Source of the DNA: an uncultured Lachnospiraceae bacterium | GTDB taxonomy: Bacteria > Bacillota > Clostridia > Lachnospirales > Lachnospiraceae | Length of the DNA stretch: 32,379 nucleotides | Direction of reading: 5' to 3' | Assembly: GCA_945929965.1 (NCBI GenBank) | Contig: CAMEOT010000030.1 | Span: 1 to 32,379, forward strand | Part shown: piece by piece, positions 7,348 to 14,836 of the stretch | Layout of the letters: each line of letters starts with the position of its first letter | How positions within the stretch are numbered: position 1 is the first letter of the stretch | Position numbers and translations under genes: made by a program | Notes under the pieces: generated by a model | The model's database searches: none | The model's input: only the letters and a program-made list of their open reading frames with translations | Told to the model about the DNA's origin: nothing

Positions 7348-8326
7348 GAAGACAGGCATTGCCCTGTTTGTGACAGCGGCAGTGATCATGGCTCTGCTCA
7401 TTGTATTCCATAAGAATCCGGGACCTGCTGTGGATCAGAGCCAGGAGCTGACGAAAAAGATCATCTCCTGCGTTGTCATTGCGGCGGCATGTTTTGCGTT
7501 TATCCACTGGTATGATAAATTTACCGGACTGCCGGTAGAGTTATTCCAGAATAGACATCTGATCTGGAAGCTGGCGAAAAACGATTTTAAAAAGAGATAT
7601 GCGGGTTCTTACCTGGGCGCGGTATGGGCGATGGCACAGCCGGTCGTAACGGTAGCAATGTATTATATCGTATTTGACAAGATCATGGGAAATACCAGTA
7701 CACCTCTGCGGGAGGGCGTGGAAGTGCCTTTTGTACTTTTCCTGACAGCGGGACTGGTGCCCTGGTTTTATTTCAGCGAAGCATTGAATAACGGTACCAA
7801 CGCATTGCTGGAATACAATTACCTGGTAAAAAAAGTAGTATTTAAGATCAGCATCCTGCCGATCATTAAGATTATTGCGGCTACTTTTATCCATGTATTT
7901 TTCGTATGCCTCTTACTGATCGTGGCAGCTATCTACGGTTATTATCCGACCATATATACGATACAGATCGTGTATTACAGCTTCTGCCTGTTTATATTTG
8001 TGCTGGCGCTGAGTTATACGACCTGCGCGGTAGTGGTATTTTTCCGGGATCTGTCCCAGATCATCAGCATCGGATTGCAGATCGGCATGTGGGCAACCCC
8101 CATTTTGTGGAATCTGGATGCACTGTCTTCGGAGTGGATCATGATCCTGAAGCTGAATCCGCTGGTATATATTGTCAACGGTTACCGAAGTGCGATTTAT
8201 GAGAAGGAGTGGTTCTTCCAGGATTTCTTCTCCACGATGTATTTCTGGATCGTGACAGTGGTGTTATTTGGACTGGGAGCTGTGATTTTTAAGAGACTGA
8301 AAGTGCATTTTGCAGATGTATTATAA
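7322..8326 (+). CDS. wzm: Polysaccharide ABC exporter permease (Wzm/TagG type)
   Basis: 334 residues of the ABC-2 polysaccharide export permease family; it should pair with the ATPase encoded at 11398. After two extra N-terminal hydrophobic segments (about 12-27 and 47-62) comes the family hallmark: an amphipathic entry helix (HLIWKLAKNDFKKRYAGSYLG region, about 78-98) followed by six hydrophobic segments. Canonical members are about 260-280 residues, so the first 65 residues are an addition. The ATG at 7322 lies inside rmlC behind AAGGAAAAAGAG. A later start would remove the extra spans, but none has a better ribosome site. It exports a lipid-linked, fully built polymer. Confidence 0.92.
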   Translation: MKKSVKISKKTGIALFVTAAVIMALLIVFHKNPGPAVDQSQELTKKIISCVVIAAACFAFIHWYDKFTGLPVELFQNRHLIWKLAKNDFKKRYAGSYLGAVWAMAQPVVTVAMYYIVFDKIMGNTSTPLREGVEVPFVLFLTAGLVPWFYFSEALNNGTNALLEYNYLVKKVVFKISILPIIKIIAATFIHVFFVCLLLIVAAIYGYYPTIYTIQIVYYSFCLFIFVLALSYTTCAVVVFFRDLSQIISIGLQIGMWATPILWNLDALSSEWIMILKLNPLVYIVNGYRSAIYEKEWFFQDFFSTMYFWIVTVVLFGLGAVIFKRLKVHFADVL

Positions 8327-8348
8327 CAACGAAACTAAGGAGAACTGC

Positions 8349-9848
8349 ATGAAAAAAATGAAAAATTGGAGACCATCAGCATCTTTGCTGGCAGGTGCAG
8401 CGGTGCTCGGACTGTTGGTATTATTAGTGCCGATCGTGCGTATTATGCGGGATGCAGTTCCTTTCAGTGATGATTATGGCTATGGATATTTTGCCAAGTT
8501 GGGTTACCTTATGGGGAAAAATCTCCCGGGCGTATTAATGGGGGTGTGGGAGAATGTAAAGCATACCTGGTGGACCTGGCAGGGAACCTATTCTTCCATA
8601 TTTCTGATGTCACTGGTACCGTTAGTCTGGGGAGAACAATATTATTTTTGGGGATTACTGTTTATTCTGCTGCTTTTGATCGGAGGAGTATTCGCACTGG
8701 TCAAGGCACTGGTGGTGGATGTACTGCAGGGAGGATGGCAACAGTGTCTGTACATTCAGGCGGTGACAGCGGCACTGGTGGTGGAACTGATGTATTATCC
8801 TGCGGAAGGGTTATTCTGGTACAACGGTGGAATCCATTATGTGGGAATGCATGGATTTGCAATGCTTTTGTTGGCGTCCTTAATCTGCCTGAGTGAAGGG
8901 AAGAAGGGGAGAATACGTAAGGGATTGCTGATCGCAGCCAGCATGATTCTTTCATTGATTGTTGCAGGAAGTAACTATGTGACGGCATTACAGACCTTTC
9001 TGGTATTTCTAACGATCATGGTGGCAGGTGCGCTGTTACATCGTAATATAAAAGGTCTGTTACGTCTGGTTCCGGCATTTTTTGTATATAGTATAGGATT
9101 TTATAAAAATCTTGTGGCACCCGGTAATACAGCAAGAGCGGAAGCTTTGGGTAATCCGGGAATGGCTCCGTTACAAGCGATACTATTTTCTTTTAAAGAA
9201 GCTTTTTCTCATATGTGGGAGTATACGGGGTGGATGACAATCGTTGTAATGTTGGTATTATTGCCGATGATCTTACAACTTGTGAGTACGACAAAGTTCA
9301 GATTTCGTCTGCCGTGGCTTCTGCCGGTGTGGTCGGTGTGCCTGTATGCTACCGGATTTACTTCAAGCCTCTATTCTCTGGGGCATGGAGGGGTTCCGAG
9401 AACATTGAATGCCGTGAAGATTACGTGGCAGGTTCTGCTGGTAGTGAATGAAATTTACCTGGTAGGTGCAATCTGGCAACAGCGTGCCGGACAGAAGGTG
9501 TTAGCTGCAGATTCCCCGAGAGGAAACTTCAAATGGTGGGTTTATCCGGTACTTGCCGTGCTGGCGATCCTGGTGGTTAAGACCTGTCCGAATCCTGTGG
9601 GAACTTATGTGAGCTACAGTGCCTACTATTATGTACACACAGGGGACGCCTATATGTATCACCAGCAATTTCTGAACCGGCTGGATGCACTAAAAGGAGA
9701 GGAAAAAGTGCTTGTATTTGAACCCTATGCGTACCAGCCGTGGCTGATTTACGTGGGGGATGGAAATCAATTCCCGAATCAGGGAAATAATTATCTGCTG
9801 GAACGATGGTATGGAAAGGAAAGCGTCTCTGTCGCGACAACAGAGTAG
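8349..9848 (+). CDS. Multi-span membrane protein, DUF6056/GT-C-like (copy 1)
   Basis: 499 residues with about ten hydrophobic segments. The start at 8349 follows CTAAGGAGAACTGC; an in-frame ATG at 8310 inside the permease gene has no ribosome site. After the first span comes VPFSDDYGYG (D41, D42), an acidic pair in the first outside loop, as in GT-C glycosyltransferases that use polyprenyl-phosphate sugars. Conserved blocks shared with the next gene are WQGTYSSIF, WGEQYYF, FWYNGGIHYVGMHGF, AGSNYVTALQ, RTLNAVKIT and YYYVHTGDAY. From memory it resembles the uncharacterised DUF6056 family; that name needs a profile search. Placement between the two ABC transporter genes suggests a role in modifying the exported polymer. 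The catalytic role is inference. Confidence 0.75.
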   Translation: MKKMKNWRPSASLLAGAAVLGLLVLLVPIVRIMRDAVPFSDDYGYGYFAKLGYLMGKNLPGVLMGVWENVKHTWWTWQGTYSSIFLMSLVPLVWGEQYYFWGLLFILLLLIGGVFALVKALVVDVLQGGWQQCLYIQAVTAALVVELMYYPAEGLFWYNGGIHYVGMHGFAMLLLASLICLSEGKKGRIRKGLLIAASMILSLIVAGSNYVTALQTFLVFLTIMVAGALLHRNIKGLLRLVPAFFVYSIGFYKNLVAPGNTARAEALGNPGMAPLQAILFSFKEAFSHMWEYTGWMTIVVMLVLLPMILQLVSTTKFRFRLPWLLPVWSVCLYATGFTSSLYSLGHGGVPRTLNAVKITWQVLLVVNEIYLVGAIWQQRAGQKVLAADSPRGNFKWWVYPVLAVLAILVVKTCPNPVGTYVSYSAYYYVHTGDAYMYHQQFLNRLDALKGEEKVLVFEPYAYQPWLIYVGDGNQFPNQGNNYLLERWYGKESVSVATTE

Positions 9849-9867
9849 GAATAAGAGGAGTATTTTT

Positions 9868-11391
9868 GTGAAAGACAGAAGTGTTGACTGGAAAAAAATA
9901 CTGACATGGAAGCCGGGAGAAAAGCTTTTAGCGATTGGATTCTGTCTTCTGCTATTGGCAGCGCTGATCCCGCTGTTTCGACTTACGATTTATGCGGTTC
10001 CTTATTATGACGACTATAACTTTGGAAGATTTGCCAGAGCTGCCATGGAACAGGAGCAGTCGAAATGGGCGGCGATCTTGGGCGCACTGGAGTGTTCCAG
10101 AACCCAGTGGTATGCATGGCAGGGAACCTATTCTTCTATTTTTTTCATGACCTTAATGCCGGCAATCTGGGGAGAACAGTATTACTTCCTGGGACCGGTG
10201 TTCATTCTGTTATTGCTTTTGGCGGGAAGCATGGTATTTACCCACGTGATCCTGCGGAAAGTCTTCGGAATGGAGAAATGGATCAGCCTGGCGATCCAGG
10301 CGGTGATCACCACAGCACAATTTATGTTTATCTATTCCGCGCAGAGCGGTTTTTACTGGTATAACGGCGGAATTCATTATGTGGGAATGCATGGCTTTGG
10401 ACTGTTGTTTCTGGCTGTGTCCATCTGCATGGAGAGAGCAGAGGGCAGAACTGCGAAAGGACTGTTATTCATGGCATCGATTCTGCTTGCCATGATTACG
10501 GCGGGGAGCAACTTCGTGACAGCACTTCAGGGACTGCTGTGCCTGGTGACGATCCTACTTGTCAGTGTCGTACTGGAGCGTCGGAAATGCGGACTTTGGC
10601 TTCTCCCTGCTACGGCGGTATATATCATAGGTTTCGGACTGAATGTGGCAGCTCCCGGCAACTCCGTGCGGGCACAGAGCTATATCGGTTGGGGTTATGG
10701 ACCATTAGAGTCCATCGGCAGATCCTTTTTGGAAGCCGTGAAACACATTCCGGAGTATACCGGTCTGGTAGTACTGACGGTGATGTTATTGTTGGTGCCT
10801 CTGATCTGGCAGGCAGTGAAAAGCACGGATTACCGGTTCCGTTATCCCGGGATCGTACTTGCCTGGTCCTTTGGCCTGTATGCCACCGGCTATACGCCAA
10901 GCCTGTATTCCCTGGGACATGCCGGCTTGTCCAGAACTCTGAATGCGGTAAAAATTACGTATTTCATGTTGTTATTTTTAAACGAGATCTACTGGTGCGG
11001 CTGGTTTAGACAGGTACTGGAAAAAAGAACAGAGAAAACCGCACAGAAGCTGCTTGCACGAAAAGGTGCTGCGGTCTGGTGGTTCTATGGGATCATCGGT
11101 GTGATGTGTCTTATGATTTTTAAGGCATCCCCCAATCAGGCGGGACATTATTCTTCTTACGGCGCTTATTATTATGTACACACCGGAGAAGCCTATAATT
11201 TCCATCAGGAGTATCTGGAACGGGTGAAGAGATTGTCGGGCAATGAGAGAAATGTCCACCTGCCGGCATACCGGTTCCAACCATGGTTTTTATGCATGGG
11301 AGACATTTCCGAGGATGCAGGCAATGAAGCCAATCGTTCCCTGGCAATGTGGTACGGCAAAGACAGCGTAACGCTGATAAGCGAGGATTAG
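9868..11391 (+). CDS. Multi-span membrane protein, DUF6056/GT-C-like (copy 2)
   Basis: Paralog of the preceding gene. I place the start at GTG 9868, 7 nt after AGAGGAG, giving 507 residues. The longer frame from 9760 would overlap the previous gene by 89 bp and begin with a polar tail unlike the paralog. It has the same architecture: one span, then AVPYYDDYNFGRFAR (D48, D49), WQGTYSSIFFMTL, FYWYNGGIHYVGMHGFG, GSNFVTALQ, SRTLNAVKIT, YYYVHTGEAYNFHQ and a C-terminal WYGKDSVT. Conservation is concentrated in the loops, suggesting an active site on one face of the membrane. The two copies have diverged clearly, so this is an old tandem duplication, perhaps with different sugar specificities. It ends 6 bp before the ATPase gene. 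Confidence 0.75.
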   Translation: MKDRSVDWKKILTWKPGEKLLAIGFCLLLLAALIPLFRLTIYAVPYYDDYNFGRFARAAMEQEQSKWAAILGALECSRTQWYAWQGTYSSIFFMTLMPAIWGEQYYFLGPVFILLLLLAGSMVFTHVILRKVFGMEKWISLAIQAVITTAQFMFIYSAQSGFYWYNGGIHYVGMHGFGLLFLAVSICMERAEGRTAKGLLFMASILLAMITAGSNFVTALQGLLCLVTILLVSVVLERRKCGLWLLPATAVYIIGFGLNVAAPGNSVRAQSYIGWGYGPLESIGRSFLEAVKHIPEYTGLVVLTVMLLLVPLIWQAVKSTDYRFRYPGIVLAWSFGLYATGYTPSLYSLGHAGLSRTLNAVKITYFMLLFLNEIYWCGWFRQVLEKRTEKTAQKLLARKGAAVWWFYGIIGVMCLMIFKASPNQAGHYSSYGAYYYVHTGEAYNFHQEYLERVKRLSGNERNVHLPAYRFQPWFLCMGDISEDAGNEANRSLAMWYGKDSVTLISED

Positions 11392-11397
11392 AAATTT

Positions 11398-12747
11398 ATG
11401 CAGGACAAGCAGGATAAGAGAAAACTGGCGATTGAGGTCGATAATGTCCAGAAAATCTATAAATTATATGACAAGCCTTCGGACCGGATGAAGGAAGCCT
11501 TCGGCTTCGGGAAAAAGACAAAACACAAGCTGCATTATGCCCTGAAGGGTGTGGATATGAAGATCTATCAGGGGGAAACCGTGGGCATCATCGGTACCAA
11601 CGGTTCCGGTAAATCCACGATCCTGAAGATCATCACCGGCGTACTGAATCCGACTTCGGGAAGAGTGCTGGTCAACGGGCGTATTTCCGCATTGCTTGAG
11701 CTGGGTGCCGGGTTCAATATGGAATATAACGGCATCGAGAATGTGTATCTGAACGGTACTATGATGGGATTCTCCGAAAAAGAGATCGAGGCAAAGCTGC
11801 CGGACATTTTAAGCTTTGCAGATATCGGGGATTATGTCTATCAGCCGGTGAAGACCTATTCCAGCGGTATGTTCGTCCGTCTGGCTTTTGCTGTGGCCAT
11901 TAACATCGAGCCGGAGATCCTGATCGTGGACGAAGCACTGAGTGTCGGCGATGTATTTTTCCAGGCTAAATGTTATCACAAATTCGAAGAATTCAAGAAA
12001 ATGGGCAAGACCATTGTGTTCGTCAGTCATGATCTGAGCAGCATCAGCAAATACTGTGACCGCGTCTATCTGCTGAACCAGGGAAATATCCTGGGTGAGG
12101 GCAGCCCCAAAGCGATGATCGATACCTACAAGCGGGTACTGGTAGGTCAGTACGATGAATCCGAAAATGCCGGCGAAGAAGCGGAGAATCTCTTGGATGA
12201 TGAGGATCTGCAGAGAGCCGCTACAAAAAAGGCGGATGGTGCTGCCAAAGATGCCGCAGAGGCTTCCATGGAGGCGAAGGGCCAGAATCCCAACGCTCTG
12301 GAATACGGTACCAAACAGGCACAGATCGAGGAATTTTATATTACGGATGACAGAGGGGTTCCCACCAATGCAATCCTGAAAGGCAGCATGTTCACTATTC
12401 ATATGCGTGTACGTTTTATGGATCATATTCCGGCACCGATTTTTGCGTTTTCCGTGAAAAATGTTATCGGTGTGGAGATCACCGGCACCAATACCATGAT
12501 CGAGAAAGCGTTCTTAGACAGCGTGGAACCCGGTGATGTGAAAAATGTGACTTTTACGCAGAAAATGAACTTACAGGGCGGCGAGTATCTGCTGTCTCTG
12601 GGAGTGACCGGCTACAATCAGGACACCTTCGAGGTCTATCACAGACTGTATGATGCCCTGAATATTACGGTAGTATCCGACAAAAATACCGTAGGCTATT
12701 ATGATATGGATTCCGATACGAAAGTATGGGATGCAGAGGAGAAATAA
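11398..12747 (+). CDS. wzt: Polysaccharide ABC exporter ATPase with C-terminal carbohydrate-binding-type domain (Wzt)
   Basis: 449 residues in two parts. The N-terminal ATPase (about 10-250) has Walker A GTNGSGKS (66-73), signature SSGM (155-158), Walker B ILIVDEA (174-180) and switch His H211, and is of the TagH/Wzt type. A charged Glu/Ala/Lys-rich linker (about 251-300) leads to a beta-rich Wzt C-terminal domain (about 305-437) with IEEFYITDDRGVP, LSLGVTGYNQDTFEVYHR and NITVVSD. In E. coli O9a/O8-type systems, that domain binds the modified non-reducing end of the polymer and gates export. Its presence here, 3 bp before a methyltransferase-kinase fusion, suggests the same logic. Partner: the permease encoded at 7322. 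Confidence 0.93.
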   Translation: MQDKQDKRKLAIEVDNVQKIYKLYDKPSDRMKEAFGFGKKTKHKLHYALKGVDMKIYQGETVGIIGTNGSGKSTILKIITGVLNPTSGRVLVNGRISALLELGAGFNMEYNGIENVYLNGTMMGFSEKEIEAKLPDILSFADIGDYVYQPVKTYSSGMFVRLAFAVAINIEPEILIVDEALSVGDVFFQAKCYHKFEEFKKMGKTIVFVSHDLSSISKYCDRVYLLNQGNILGEGSPKAMIDTYKRVLVGQYDESENAGEEAENLLDDEDLQRAATKKADGAAKDAAEASMEAKGQNPNALEYGTKQAQIEEFYITDDRGVPTNAILKGSMFTIHMRVRFMDHIPAPIFAFSVKNVIGVEITGTNTMIEKAFLDSVEPGDVKNVTFTQKMNLQGGEYLLSLGVTGYNQDTFEVYHRLYDALNITVVSDKNTVGYYDMDSDTKVWDAEEK

Positions 12748-12750
12748 GGA

Positions 12751-14823
12751 ATGACAGAGACCATCGGCAAAGTAACACTGAATCTGGATAAGTATCCCGG
12801 AGAGGATTATTATTGCGACGGCAGTGTGGAGGACGAGATCTTAGAGATCGTAAAAAAATACAGTACCGTGGAATATGACCGGATCATTGCGGAGAGAAAA
12901 GAATGGCCGGTATTATATCATCTGTCTGCCCTGCGGGAAAATATCGTGGATTTCCTTCCTATGAAAAAAACGGATAAGGTGTTGGAGGTCGGCAGCGGCT
13001 GCGGAGCCATTACGGGAGCACTGTCGAAAAAAGCAGGCCGGGTGACCTGTGTGGATCTCTCGAAGAAGCGCAGCCTGATCAATGCCTACCGCCACAGTGA
13101 CTGTGAGAATGTGACGATCCATGTGGGCAATTTTACGGATGTGGAGCCGGATTTACCTACCGATTACGATTATATCTGTCTGATCGGGGTCTTCGAGTAT
13201 GGGCAGGCCTACATAGGCGGTAAGACGCCTTATGAGGATTTCCTGAAGATTCTGCAAAAGCACCTGGCGAAGGAGGGCAGGATCGTCATTGCCATTGAGA
13301 ATAAATACGGTCTGAAATATTTCGCCGGCTGTAAGGAAGATCATCTGGGAGACTGGTTCTCCGGAATCGAAAATTATCCGAATGGCGGTGTGGTGCGTAC
13401 CTTTTCCCGGAAAAAACTGGAGAAAATATTTGATGCCTGTGGCGTGGGGGAGCGGAGCTTCTATTATCCGTATCCCGATTATAAATTTATGACCACGGTC
13501 TATTCCGACGCGTATCTTCCGGGACGGGGAGAACTGTCTAACAATCTGCGGAATTTTGACCGTGACAGAATGTTGTTATTTGATGAAAAAAGTGCCTTTG
13601 ACGGCATCGTGGAAGAGGGGCTGTTCTCTGTATTTTCCAACTCTTACATGGCAATTATCGGTAAGCCACTGGAACTGAAATATGCAAGATATTCCAACGA
13701 TCGTGCGGAAGAGTTCCGGATCCGTACCGAGATCCTTACGGATACAGAGGGGAAGAAAACCGTTCGGAAATATCCGCTTACGACAGAAGCCGAAGCCCAT
13801 GTGCGTCACATGGCGGAAACATACGAAAAATTAAAAAAGCGCTACGCCGGAAGCCGGCTGGATGTCAATGTCTGTCATCTGTGCGAAGAAGAGGGCGCCA
13901 TTTACGCGGAATTTGAGTTTGTACCCGGAAGACCTCTGTCGGAGCTGATGGACGAGTGTCTGGACAGACAGGATGTGGAGGGATTCCATGAACTGTTTGC
14001 GGAGTATCTGGAGAGAGTAGGCTACGGGGAGGATGTTCCGGTAGCAGATTTTGACCTGATCTTTGCCAATATTCTGGTGGATGGGGATCACTGGACGCTG
14101 ATTGATTACGAGTGGACCTTTGACCGCGTCATAGATACAAAAGCACTGGCGTTTCGGGCAATTTACTGTTATGTTCTGGAGGACGAAAGACGCAATGCGT
14201 TGGAACTGGACCGGATCTTAGACCGTCTGGGCATCACGGAAAATGAGGCAAGACAGTACAGAGAGCAGGAGAGCTCCTTCCAGAAATATGTCACCGGACA
14301 GAAATTGTCCATGGGCGAGATCCGTAACCTCTTAGGCGGCGAGATCTATCAGCCCACGGATTGGATCGGACGCTTTCGGCAGACAGAAGGAGAACTGAGA
14401 GTACAGATCTACGAAGACAAGGGACAGGGATTTTCTGAGGAAAATTCTTATTTCCCGGAGAATGTCTATGCAGAGGAAAAGTTGGCGTTCTTCACGGTGC
14501 ATTTTGACGGCAATGTACATTCCCTGCGGATAGATCCCGCCATGTGTTCCTGCATGTGTAAGGTGCGGGAGCTTACATTGAACGGACAGCCGGTACCACT
14601 GCAGGAGAAAAAGGTATTTTTTACCAACGGAAAAATAGTAAAATCCGCAGACGGTGCGGAGTATCCCAGCATTGTATTCCCCACGGAGGATCCGAATATG
14701 ACCGTTCGTGTGGATGCCCTGAACCGTCAGGCGGACAACAGTTTATCTGTAAAAATGGAGATCGTGCCGATTCCTCTTGCCATGGCACAGGATATGGCGG
14801 GGGCAGTGAAAAAATTTTTCTAA
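12751..14823 (+). CDS. Methyltransferase-kinase fusion, WbdD-like candidate chain capper
   Basis: 690 residues. The N-terminal part (about 60-250) is a class I SAM methyltransferase: motif I VLEVGSGCGAIT (77-88), acidic VDLS (101-104), and a post-II block YDYICLIGVFEY (139-150). The middle (about 300-500) reads as a small-molecule/protein-kinase-like fold: Lys in VRKYPL (K340) with nearby Glu (E346/E348), catalytic-loop pattern DFDLIFAN (433-440; D435 and N440 spaced as in HGDxxxxN, with the His replaced by Asp), and metal-binding LIDYEW (D452). The last 120 residues are beta-rich with no recognised domain. In E. coli WbdD the same pairing methylates and phosphorylates the glycan end to stop growth. 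Here it sits directly behind the Wzt-type ATPase. The methyltransferase call is firm; the kinase call is my motif reading. Confidence 0.8.
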   Translation: MTETIGKVTLNLDKYPGEDYYCDGSVEDEILEIVKKYSTVEYDRIIAERKEWPVLYHLSALRENIVDFLPMKKTDKVLEVGSGCGAITGALSKKAGRVTCVDLSKKRSLINAYRHSDCENVTIHVGNFTDVEPDLPTDYDYICLIGVFEYGQAYIGGKTPYEDFLKILQKHLAKEGRIVIAIENKYGLKYFAGCKEDHLGDWFSGIENYPNGGVVRTFSRKKLEKIFDACGVGERSFYYPYPDYKFMTTVYSDAYLPGRGELSNNLRNFDRDRMLLFDEKSAFDGIVEEGLFSVFSNSYMAIIGKPLELKYARYSNDRAEEFRIRTEILTDTEGKKTVRKYPLTTEAEAHVRHMAETYEKLKKRYAGSRLDVNVCHLCEEEGAIYAEFEFVPGRPLSELMDECLDRQDVEGFHELFAEYLERVGYGEDVPVADFDLIFANILVDGDHWTLIDYEWTFDRVIDTKALAFRAIYCYVLEDERRNALELDRILDRLGITENEARQYREQESSFQKYVTGQKLSMGEIRNLLGGEIYQPTDWIGRFRQTEGELRVQIYEDKGQGFSEENSYFPENVYAEEKLAFFTVHFDGNVHSLRIDPAMCSCMCKVRELTLNGQPVPLQEKKVFFTNGKIVKSADGAEYPSIVFPTEDPNMTVRVDALNRQADNSLSVKMEIVPIPLAMAQDMAGAVKKFF

Positions 14824-14836
14824 GGAGACGTAAAGC

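Noticed and set aside
9760..9867. Upstream in-frame start for the second DUF6056-like gene
   Set aside because: GTG 9868 has AGAGGAG at good spacing and gives an N-terminus matching the paralog; the longer form overlaps the previous gene by 89 bp.
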